A stretch of 64,000 nt of DNA from Pseudidiomarina tainanensis (lineage in GTDB: Bacteria > Pseudomonadota > Gammaproteobacteria > Enterobacterales > Alteromonadaceae): positions 124,001 to 188,000 of the forward strand of contig NZ_PIQJ01000002.1 of the NCBI RefSeq assembly GCF_004214835.1, written 5' to 3'. Position numbers and translations under genes: made by a program. Shown piece by piece: positions 57,244 to 64,000 of this stretch. The notes beneath the pieces are model-generated. The model was not told the origin of the DNA. It worked only from the letters and a program-made list of their open reading frames with translations, and ran no database searches. Every line of letters begins with the position of its first letter. The stretch's first letter is position 1.

Positions 57244-58935
57244 ATGAGCAATCGCGTACGAATGGATGATACGATTTACTACTACACCCGCAACGCGGAG
57301 CAGCTAGCTAAGCAATATGACAGCCTTGCTTTTGAGCAAGTGCATGGCGATTGGCTCGATTTAATTCCGACCGAGGGCTTTGTGCTAGATGTCGGCGCAG
57401 GCTCAGGCCGTGATGCCCGCTATTTTGCCGAACGCGGGCTCACCGTGTATGCCGTGGAACCCGCCGATGGCATACGCGAACGCGCACAACAGTATCATCC
57501 GAACCCGTCGATTCATTGGATTAGCGATAGCTTACCCGAACTGACCCACGTTCAGCGGCAAGCGACGAAATTTGACCTCATTTTACTTAGCGCGGTATGG
57601 ATGCATATTGCACCGTCTTCGCGCCAGCGAGCCTTTCGAAAACTCAGTTCATTACTCAAACCGAACGGCAAAATGGTCATCTCGTTACGCCATGGCGAGA
57701 GCCCTGATAGTCGCACCATGCATAGCGTATCAGCAGATGAACTGAAGCAATACGCACAGCAACAAGGCTTAAGTTTCAAGCTACTGAATAACCGAAATGA
57801 TCAGCTCGGCCGCCAAGAGGTGCAGTGGGAAACGGTTTTACTCACATTGCCCGATGACGGTACTGGCGCATTCCCACTCATTCGAAATATCGTCATAAAC
57901 GATAGTAAGTCTTCCACCTACAAAGTCGCCCTGTTACGTTCGCTATTACGCATTGCCGACGGCCACCCAGGAGCGGTTATTGAGCGCTCAAAAACACATG
58001 TGGCATTGCCGATGGGGCTGATTGCTCTGTATTGGTTAAAGCTCTACAAGCCGCTACTTGATACGTTTGCGATGAAGCAAGGTAGCAATGGCAACCTCGG
58101 ATTTGTGAAGGCCACGGGTTGGGAAACGCTGACAAATTACAACGCCAACGATTTTTATATTGGCCGGTGCGTTTTTGACCACCAAGAAGCGCGTAGTTTG
58201 TATCGCACGCTAAAAGACATCGCTACCACCATTAAAAATATGCCGGCAAAATACATCACGTTACCCGGCACGAAAGATGAAGTATTTGATGTCGATTTAG
58301 CTCGAACCAGCCCACCAAAGAACAGCTTGATCATTGATCATGAGTTTTTGAAATCAATGGGCACATTTTATGTACCAATGAATATTTGGAATGTGCTGAC
58401 AGATTTCAGCGTGTGGATTGAACCCGCACTAGTGAACGAGTGGGTTAATCTCATGGCGAATTACAACCGTGAGCACCCGAATGCCTACAGCCAAGCTGAT
58501 TATTTGCAAGCTTTACGCTGGGAAAACCCTGAACGTACAACCACCCGTGTGCGCAATCGAGTTTCAGCATTAGCGCACGTGGATTGTTGTTGGAGTGGCC
58601 GCAAACTAAATAAAACCGCCTATGCCGTTGATCACGCATTTCCATTTGCGCGGTGGCCCAACAACGATTTATGGAATTTATTACCAACGAAAACCACGAT
58701 TAACTCGGCGAAGTCAGATAAATTGCCAACTCGCCAACGCTTTATGCATTCACGGGAATACATTCTTGAGTGGTGGCGACAAGCTTGGCAGGAACATGAA
58801 CGAGAATTTTTTACCCAGGCAAATTTCGCATTACCCGACATGACATTGGGCAATACGAATTTTGATGATGTATTTGAGGCCGTTATGGTGCAACGTGATC
58901 GGATCAAGCAAATTCAGCAGTTGCAGGATTGGTAG
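57244..58935 (+). CDS. Fusion of SAM methyltransferase and HNH endonuclease
   Basis: A 563-residue two-part protein. Residues about 45-150 form a class I methyltransferase with motif I VLDVGAGSGRDARYFAERG and YAVEPADGIRER; there is no NPPY/DPPY motif, so it looks like a small-molecule (Methyltransf_11) type and not a standard DNA methylase. Residues 205-400 include a linker domain common before HNH nucleases (LIRNIVINDSKSSTYKVALL). The C-terminal HNH has DH at 463-464, N478, N487 and K490/D492. Start uncertain: ATG at 57262 (MDDTIYYYTRN) fits relatives best. It lies beside a toxin-antitoxin pair and an SRAP gene. Confidence 0.82.
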   Translation: MSNRVRMDDTIYYYTRNAEQLAKQYDSLAFEQVHGDWLDLIPTEGFVLDVGAGSGRDARYFAERGLTVYAVEPADGIRERAQQYHPNPSIHWISDSLPELTHVQRQATKFDLILLSAVWMHIAPSSRQRAFRKLSSLLKPNGKMVISLRHGESPDSRTMHSVSADELKQYAQQQGLSFKLLNNRNDQLGRQEVQWETVLLTLPDDGTGAFPLIRNIVINDSKSSTYKVALLRSLLRIADGHPGAVIERSKTHVALPMGLIALYWLKLYKPLLDTFAMKQGSNGNLGFVKATGWETLTNYNANDFYIGRCVFDHQEARSLYRTLKDIATTIKNMPAKYITLPGTKDEVFDVDLARTSPPKNSLIIDHEFLKSMGTFYVPMNIWNVLTDFSVWIEPALVNEWVNLMANYNREHPNAYSQADYLQALRWENPERTTTRVRNRVSALAHVDCCWSGRKLNKTAYAVDHAFPFARWPNNDLWNLLPTKTTINSAKSDKLPTRQRFMHSREYILEWWRQAWQEHEREFFTQANFALPDMTLGNTNFDDVFEAVMVQRDRIKQIQQLQDW

Positions 58936-58966
58936 AGCGATATTTCATTCTCAATACCACCATAAT

Positions 58967-59007
58967 CGGCTCACATAATGAGCCGAATAACAGTTCTATT
59001 CGGCTCA
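58967..59007. terminator. Alternative hairpins between the methyltransferase-HNH and SRAP genes
   Basis: CGGCTCA (58967-58973), TGAGCCGAATA (58979-58989) and TATTCGGCTCA (58997-59007) can form two mutually exclusive stems: a 7-bp one and an 11-bp one sharing the middle arm. The site lies between convergent stops, so a two-way terminator is likely. No T-run follows. Confidence 0.55.
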
Positions 59008-59027
59008 TTGTGCAAATTTAGGCCATT

Positions 59028-59609
59028 CTACGATGTAATCACCAGCGGGATATCTTGCGGGGCTTCAAGTAACGGCGTGAGTACGTCGGCATCGCTGTTG
59101 AGCCAAAAGCCAACTTCACTCGGACGAATGAGCAGCGGCATACGACTGTGATATGGCGCGCATTGTTCCGTCGGCGCGGTGGTGAGCGTGACGAGATGAG
59201 CTTGCTGTTCACGATGCGGGAAATAAATAGCCGCCATGTAGAGCGGTTGTTGATTCGCCTCGGCAAACAGGTATTTGGTTTTGCGTGGCTGCCCTTCCTG
59301 ATGTTGCCATTCATACCAACCACTGCAAGGCACCACGCACCGGTGCTGTTTAAATGCCATTTTAAAGGTCGGCTTGGTGGCCACGGTTTCAGCTTGCGCA
59401 TTAATGATAATGCGGTTCGCCCAATTCGGCTGTATGCCCCACAACGTGTTCAACTGGTGTAGCCCATTGTGATTGGCGGTGGTGGTGACCGTTGCGACTT
59501 GTTGTGTGGGCCGTAAATCCGTGTTGCTCGGCGTATCGAACTTGAAACCGAGTTGCTCGGTGACGAGTTGACAGAGTGGGTCGTTAACAACGTTGAGTCT
59601 TCCGCACAT
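59028..59609 (-). CDS. SRAP (HMCES/YedK) abasic site processing protein
   Basis: A 193-residue SOS-response-associated peptidase domain protein. After removal of Met1 the catalytic Cys2 in MCGRLNVV bonds to abasic sites in single-stranded DNA. CVVPCSGWYEWQHQEG holds the conserved Glu and PYHSRMPLLI the His. It shields stalled replication forks. It is near nuclease and helicase genes and 33 bases downstream of the helicase start region of the same strand (stop at 59643 upstream), so a shared repair or island role is plausible. Confidence 0.95.
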   Translation of the reverse strand: MCGRLNVVNDPLCQLVTEQLGFKFDTPSNTDLRPTQQVATVTTTANHNGLHQLNTLWGIQPNWANRIIINAQAETVATKPTFKMAFKQHRCVVPCSGWYEWQHQEGQPRKTKYLFAEANQQPLYMAAIYFPHREQQAHLVTLTTAPTEQCAPYHSRMPLLIRPSEVGFWLNSDADVLTPLLEAPQDIPLVITS

Positions 59610-59642
59610 GGTGATGCCTTATTTCGCTTTTGCACACCTATA

Positions 59643-62600
59643 TTAGCGCGCTACCGAATATTCATGAAAGAGTTGTGCTGTTAACGGATATTTCAGCTTC
59701 CACGTAATGTTCATGGGTTGTGAACCCTCACTTTTTACAAATTCCAGCGGACCACAAGCTCGATACGGTTTATCTCTATTTTCACGAACAAAGAGCTGAA
59801 ATTGCCAACCATTGGTTTTACTTTCCAAATACCGCCTACCTACTTCTGTATGCGAAGCTGCAGTATTTTGTGATTGCCAATGAAACAGCTCTTTATTAAT
59901 AGCATAGTCGTCATATGCGACGCCTTCATGCAGTGCATTTTTCTTATCTAAAGTAACGAATAACACTTCAATTTTCGCTTCGTGACTTCGCCAAACACCA
60001 GCCTTGAAGGGCGAATAGCTCACTTCGGTATATTGGCCCAATGCAGTGAGTATTTCGCGTATCTTATAAGCACTATGAAGCTTTAACCCCGTAGATTCTA
60101 ACTCGGGTAACTCAGAAAATTGTTCGTTGGTAGCAGCATCTAACGCGTCGGCTAATTCAACCAATTCGTTCATCAACGCTGGCGTTTCTGACAAATCACC
60201 AATGAACTCATCAACCGTATGAACACCTCGGCCACCTGTCATTTGATAGGTCAGCATCAATGCACGTTTGCGCGAGAGTTCATCAGAGCCAAGAGAGCCA
60301 AGTCCAATATCTCGCATCACCGCAAGATAATCAGGATCATCGATATGCAAAACGTCTTTAAAACGCCGATTCAAGCGAGTCTCAAGCTCGGATGGAATAC
60401 CATCCAATAACTCAGCATCACGTTTTAGACGAGTCCAGCCAGAGGCGCCATTTTTACGATAAATATCTTCAAACTCGAGGGCCTGTTCACGAACAAATTC
60501 GGCTAACTGGATTTCGTCGACTCCATGCCTCGCGCGATATCCTACAAGTTCAGTTTGTAATCGTTGCCAATTAAGATTCACAGTCTGTTGTAAGCTATTA
60601 AGGATTTGCTCACGAGCTTGGTGTTGCATCTGTAAATAACAGCCCGGTGGTAGATTGCCGAAACCGTTTTTAACACCGTCAACCACTTCTCGGCGCGACA
60701 AACCAGTTATAGAGCTATACAGCACGTCAAAGCGGAAGTTCTGAGCATACTGACCAACGAAATCTAGAATCAAGCAGCTATCTTTATCATCGAATAAACG
60801 CAACCCACGACCGATTTGTTGCTGGAACAGCGTGGCACTTTGGGTGGGGCGCAGAAGTAAAAGGGTATCTACAAAGGGTAAATCGACACCCTCGTTGTAC
60901 AAATCAACTGTCACAATCACGTTGATTTCGCGACGCTCTAACATGCCCGGCAATCGTTGGCGTTCGTTCGCAGGCGTCGCTCCGGTTACGAGTGCTGCTT
61001 GGATGCCTTTATCTTGAAAAAACTGCGTCATAAATTCGGCATGAGCTACAGACACACAAAACGCCAAGGCGCGACAGTCAGAGATTGAGCTTACATGCTC
61101 TTCCCAAGCTCTAAGAACCGCCAGCGCACGTGCATTTTCTCCCGTCAACATATTACTTAACTGAGCAGCTTCATTGGCACTGCGCCAATTTACGTTGCTG
61201 TAATCCATGCCATCCGCACACGCATAATATTCAAACGGCGCCAGCAACTGCTGCTCGAGCGCGTGCCAAAGCCTCATCTGCGCGGATGGCGTGCCGTCAG
61301 GTCTTAGATCAAAATGCTGCAGAATATTGAGGCCATCGCCGCGCTCTGGCGTCGCCGTCAGTCCCAATAGATATTTGGGTTTCACTTGCTCTATCAGCCG
61401 GCGAAACGATGCCGCCTCGATATGATGACATTCATCAACAATCACCATATTCCAATAATCGCTACCGAGCTCTTCTACTAGATTGCGTGAGTTTAGACTT
61501 TGTATGGTGGCAAAAAGGTGGGTATACGATGCGGGTTCATAACCTCCGCTTAAGTAGTCACCAAAATTCCCGCTTCGCATCACATGTCGAAACGTTTGCA
61601 GTGATTGCTGCAATATTTGTTGTCGATGCGCAACGAATAGTAATCGCGGTTGACCACCTTCTTGCTGACAAATGCGTTTGTAATCAAGCGCCGCCATGAC
61701 TGTTTTACCGGTACCGGTTGCGGCAACTAATAAATTTCGGAACCGCCCATGCGCGCGTTCATTCGCTAATTGATCGAGGATAATTTGTTGAAACGGTTTT
61801 GCCTGAATATCAAAGAAAGTCGTGATGACGTTATCGCCATAGTCTTTTGCGCCACGCTCGCGTGACAGTGCTTTGCGAAGCTCTTGCTCATGCGTTTCAT
61901 TGTGCGGATCAAAAGACTGAAACTCTTCATCTTGCCAAAGTGTTTCAAAATGCGCTCGAGCACGCTGATATAAGAAATTTTGTCCTTTTTCAGTGAACTT
62001 GACTGTCCACTCAAGACCACCCATTAGCGCAGCACCTGACAAGTTTGCACTTCCCACGTAAGCAGAACCGAAGCCCGTATAACGTTCGAAAATCCAAGCT
62101 TTTGCATGAAGCCGATTGCGGCGTCCATCCAGCGACACCTTTACTTCACAGTTCGGCAATTCAGCGAGCATTTTAACGGCTTTTAAGTCGGTGGCACCGG
62201 TATAAGTTGTGGTAATAATCCGCAGGCTGGTCCGCGACTGCTTAAGGGCATCCACGGCAGTAATATCACGCAGTAAATTTATAATTTTTCGTACGCCCGA
62301 CATGGTAATGAAGCTCATTAATATGTCGACGTGCTGACAACTGGATAGCTCTGCTTTTAACTCATGGAATAGCGCTGGCGAATCTTTGCCCGACGTAAAA
62401 AGCCAAGGCTGTGCCATACCGACCTGAGGTAAATTTACTGATTCGTTTGGCGCATGCAATGCACGAAGAACTTCTGGCGGACTTTGATAACTTGAAACTG
62501 GCTCTAGGTTTGCAAGCTGCCGTGTATAAACTATTAGGTTGTTTAAAATTTCGATTTGCCGCAACAAACGCTGATCTTGATGGCCGCCATTATTTTGTAG

Positions 62601-62759
62601 TTCTGCGAGAGCATTAGAGACTTCTTCGGTGATGACTTCGGCCAGGTGGCGACTACTTGCGACTAAATCAAGTTTTTCGGTTATTTCAACAAGACCTGAT
62701 TCCTTGATAGCTTGCTCAAGCTCATCGTTCTTTAAAAGCTCGTAAAATCCCTTCTTCAT
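59643..62759 (-). CDS. PLD-DEAD/DEAH helicase-DUF3427 protein
   Basis: A 1038-residue modular protein. An N-terminal helical part is followed by a PLD-like nuclease domain (about 125-280; LHAKAWIF with H218/K220 and YVGSANLSGAAL), a superfamily 2 helicase core (Walker A ATGTGKTV at 347-354, DECH at 442-445, GLTATPERGDG, and motif VI near QQIGRGLRLFD) and a DUF3427 C-terminus (about 780-1038). Such proteins are often next to restriction or other defence genes and may cut DNA while translocating. This role is inferred; the family has no settled function. SRAP lies 33 bases downstream. Confidence 0.9.
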   Translation of the reverse strand: MKKGFYELLKNDELEQAIKESGLVEITEKLDLVASSRHLAEVITEEVSNALAELQNNGGHQDQRLLRQIEILNNLIVYTRQLANLEPVSSYQSPPEVLRALHAPNESVNLPQVGMAQPWLFTSGKDSPALFHELKAELSSCQHVDILMSFITMSGVRKIINLLRDITAVDALKQSRTSLRIITTTYTGATDLKAVKMLAELPNCEVKVSLDGRRNRLHAKAWIFERYTGFGSAYVGSANLSGAALMGGLEWTVKFTEKGQNFLYQRARAHFETLWQDEEFQSFDPHNETHEQELRKALSRERGAKDYGDNVITTFFDIQAKPFQQIILDQLANERAHGRFRNLLVAATGTGKTVMAALDYKRICQQEGGQPRLLFVAHRQQILQQSLQTFRHVMRSGNFGDYLSGGYEPASYTHLFATIQSLNSRNLVEELGSDYWNMVIVDECHHIEAASFRRLIEQVKPKYLLGLTATPERGDGLNILQHFDLRPDGTPSAQMRLWHALEQQLLAPFEYYACADGMDYSNVNWRSANEAAQLSNMLTGENARALAVLRAWEEHVSSISDCRALAFCVSVAHAEFMTQFFQDKGIQAALVTGATPANERQRLPGMLERREINVIVTVDLYNEGVDLPFVDTLLLLRPTQSATLFQQQIGRGLRLFDDKDSCLILDFVGQYAQNFRFDVLYSSITGLSRREVVDGVKNGFGNLPPGCYLQMQHQAREQILNSLQQTVNLNWQRLQTELVGYRARHGVDEIQLAEFVREQALEFEDIYRKNGASGWTRLKRDAELLDGIPSELETRLNRRFKDVLHIDDPDYLAVMRDIGLGSLGSDELSRKRALMLTYQMTGGRGVHTVDEFIGDLSETPALMNELVELADALDAATNEQFSELPELESTGLKLHSAYKIREILTALGQYTEVSYSPFKAGVWRSHEAKIEVLFVTLDKKNALHEGVAYDDYAINKELFHWQSQNTAASHTEVGRRYLESKTNGWQFQLFVRENRDKPYRACGPLEFVKSEGSQPMNITWKLKYPLTAQLFHEYSVAR

Positions 62760-63123
62760 TGCCGAACGTCCCTAGCAGAAAACTTATTGGGTTAAGTTGC
62801 CAGGTTTTGGGGGGGTTAACAAGACGTAGATGCATCCCTTGTGACAACTTTGTGGAGGGAGGGACTCGAACCTCATAGCCGAACAACCACTACCTAGAGT
62901 TTGCTTACTATCTTTCTCTCTTATCTCGAGTATCTAAATCTGAGGCATCACAATACTCAGTAAATTCTATAAAGTTTAACCTGAGCTCAACTTACTTTAC
63001 CTTTTCCACATCAATCTATTAGCGCCACCACTGGCTTGTAGGGAAATACAGAAAAGGGGTATTTTATTGATTAATTGTCAGCAATCAGACAAGGTAGATC
63101 ATCTCATTACCTAAAGGACAGTT
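62760..63123. other. Gene-free stretch with tRNA-3'-end-like remnant
   Basis: 364 bases without a convincing gene. On the minus strand the segment 62874-62851 reads GAGGTTCGAGTCCCTC then CCTCCACA, like the T-arm and acceptor end of a tRNA, but the T-stem pairs only partly and no anticodon or D-arm fits upstream. I take it as a truncated tRNA-like end, the sort left by integration. The rest is A/T-rich with a G-run (GGGGGGG near 62807) and nothing else I recognise. Confidence 0.5.
62851..62874 (-). other. tRNA 3'-end-like segment (possible attachment site remnant)
   Basis: The minus strand has a TTCGAGT loop flanked by GAGG and CCCTC, then an acceptor-like CCTCCACA without a complete CCA. T-loop bases match, but the stem has one or two mismatches and the tRNA body is missing. 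Fits a decayed integration site next to an island; chance similarity cannot be excluded. Confidence 0.45.
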
Positions 63124-63678
63124 ATGAGCAGCGGAGTGCACAATAAATTAATCGGGCAAATCGGTGAGAACCTGGTTGCAGCCAAACTTGGCACATTAGG
63201 GTATTACGCATCCCCTTATGCTGGCAACGTTCCGGGCTTCGATCTCACAGCTGTTGACAGCAAAACCCTATCTTCATTTCCGGTACAAGTTAAATGCAGT
63301 ACCGGCAACACTTTGGTTCACTCTCAAATAGACCGTTGGATTGAGACTCATATTGACTCAACCGGTAAATACTCGTTCGGCAACCCCGTTTCTATCGACC
63401 ATCCTGATATGTTGTGGATTATGGTGAACCTTCCGAAGGGCCAGATTGAAAATGCAAGATACTTCATCTGCCGTGAGTCTGACATTCAGAAACTGGTGAT
63501 TGAGCGTTTTCGAGCCTTCATTCAAAAGCATAACCATCGACGTCCCAACGGTGGAGCCTCAAAGCAAGCAATCCTCACACTTAAAGAACTCGGTATCTAT
63601 GAAAATAATTGGTCAGCGATTGCGCCTGAGAATAATGAAGCATTAAATAATGATAGAAGGGAAGCAAATGCCACATAG
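63124..63678 (+). CDS. PD-(D/E)XK-like nuclease-fold protein
   Basis: A 184-residue protein whose start GQIGENLVAAKLGTLGYYAS, GFDLTAVD and FPVQVKCSTG give E15, D40 and Q55-x-K57, the layout of a PD-(D/E)XK nuclease core (with Gln for the Asp/Glu). It resembles the group-I-intron-associated and DUF4365-like families. The rest has DHPDMLWIMVNLP and a helical C-terminus. It may be a DNA-cutting or DNA-sensing protein of the island. AAAGGACAG precedes the ATG. Confidence 0.75.
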   Translation: MSSGVHNKLIGQIGENLVAAKLGTLGYYASPYAGNVPGFDLTAVDSKTLSSFPVQVKCSTGNTLVHSQIDRWIETHIDSTGKYSFGNPVSIDHPDMLWIMVNLPKGQIENARYFICRESDIQKLVIERFRAFIQKHNHRRPNGGASKQAILTLKELGIYENNWSAIAPENNEALNNDRREANAT

Positions 63679-63708
63679 CGCGCAAGGTTTTAAAGCCTTT
63701 CCTCGCAA

Positions 63709-63825
63709 TCAATGAAAGCCAAATGGAGAAGTCGGTACTTTTTTATGTAGGAATTTGGACGACCTAACGGCTTTCGCTTCTTTCAAAATCACTACGATTT
63801 GGCTTTCAGTCATGCGTTTACTCAT
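63709..63825 (-). pseudogene. Truncated IS3-family transposase OrfA
   Basis: From an ATG at 63825, with AAAGGAG seven bases before it, the minus strand reads MSKRMTESQIVVILKEAKA, the typical IS3-family OrfA N-terminus. After about 20 residues the homology stops and the frame ends in FGFH at a TGA (63709-63711). The expected HTH helix region is missing, so the gene is broken, probably by deletion. Confidence 0.72.
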
Positions 63826-63896
63826 CGTAAAACTCCTTTGTTTTAGTTTAAAAGAAATTCTACGAGTGAGCTGTATTATTTTACGGGGTAGTTACA
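63760..63896 (-). mobile_element. End of an IS3-family insertion sequence (remnant)
   Basis: The stretch from the broken OrfA to the TGTAACTACCCCG end (63896 on the minus strand) has the spacing of an IS left end: terminal sequence, then about 70 bases and the OrfA start. The other end and orfB are not in the window, so only a remnant is claimed. Terminal repeat partner and target duplication cannot be checked. Confidence 0.55.
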
Positions 63897-64000
63897 GAAG
63901 TTCATCAGTAGGTTGTGGGCTGTCGATAGGAAAGGCCTTAACACTTATTACTTTCGGTGGTTGCTTGCGGAGTGGAGTAACTTTCTCCTGAGTATCAGTA

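Larger units (their letters stand above)
63679..64000. other. Stretch after the nuclease-like gene holding an insertion sequence end
   Basis: 322 bases. The first 40 hold no gene. Then a truncated IS3-like transposase N-terminus (63709-63825, minus) and an end-like TGTAACTACCCCG (63896 downwards) are present. After 63897 there is nothing I recognise; an open frame at 63755-63991 on the plus strand is the antisense of the fragment. Confidence 0.6.

Noticed and set aside
62851-62930. Complete tRNA gene
   Set aside because: Only the T-arm and acceptor end fit; the T-stem is imperfect and no anticodon stem, D-arm or 5' acceptor strand can be drawn upstream.
63755-63991. 78-residue plus-strand frame at the end of the window
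   Set aside because: It runs antisense to the IS3 OrfA fragment and the terminal sequence of the insertion element.

Overview
The window looks like chromosome of a marine gammaproteobacterium of the Alteromonadales, most plausibly Idiomarina/Pseudidiomarina or a close relative. This is inferred from the gmk-rpoZ-spoT block, MetJ-type operators, a DASH cryptochrome, several lipoprotein peptidases, many c-di-GMP enzymes and a moderate G+C content. No 16S or other decisive marker is present, so the genus is a guess.

Layout. 1-3186 (minus): gmk, rpoZ, spoT and the start of ridA (stringent response and transcription core). 3268-9017: LemA and an M48 membrane protease, an OYE-type ene-reductase, a DASH photolyase/cryptochrome and a lipoprotein alpha/beta hydrolase. 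9111-12414 (minus): methionine synthesis by direct sulfhydrylation (metX-hom, then metY), with tandem MetJ-box-like octamers before both transcription units. 12592-15046: YajQ, a zinc-ribbon methyltransferase and a dGTPase-like HD hydrolase in one tight run. 15032-22003: two c-di-GMP enzymes, an APC permease, a luciferase-like oxidoreductase, an EVE protein and a secreted SnoaL/NTF2-like protein. 22000-25050 (minus): GST, Baeyer-Villiger monooxygenase and alpha/beta hydrolase in one overlapping operon behind a perfect 11-bp inverted repeat. 25136-28422: a Fur-box-preceded TonB receptor and PepSY protein. 28503-34997: LysR, diguanylate cyclase, an exported KatG, a lipoprotein cytochrome c and a NERD protein.

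35169-39090 (plus): upp, followed by an overlapping three-gene set I cannot assign to a known system: a secreted trypsin-like protease with three PPC-like repeats, a secreted protein with no recognised domain and a two-TM protein with a large periplasmic loop. 39092-42260: a diguanylate cyclase, a TM-GNAT fusion and an ecto-phosphodiesterase. 42369-47318: the DabAB inorganic-carbon pump with a divergent LysR regulator. 47372-55499: S9 and DUF885 lipoprotein peptidases, the 'mobile mystery' HTH/Fic pair coupled to a DODA dioxygenase, and small housekeeping genes.

55609-64000 is an accessory region: a GOLPH3-like protein, a HigBA-like toxin-antitoxin pair, a methyltransferase-HNH nuclease fusion, an SRAP protein, a PLD-helicase-DUF3427 protein, a tRNA-3'-end-like remnant, a PD-(D/E)XK-like protein and a truncated IS3-family end. 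I read it as a mobile or defence-type island, from gene content and edge remnants rather than experiment. No CRISPR array, rRNA or intact tRNA was found.
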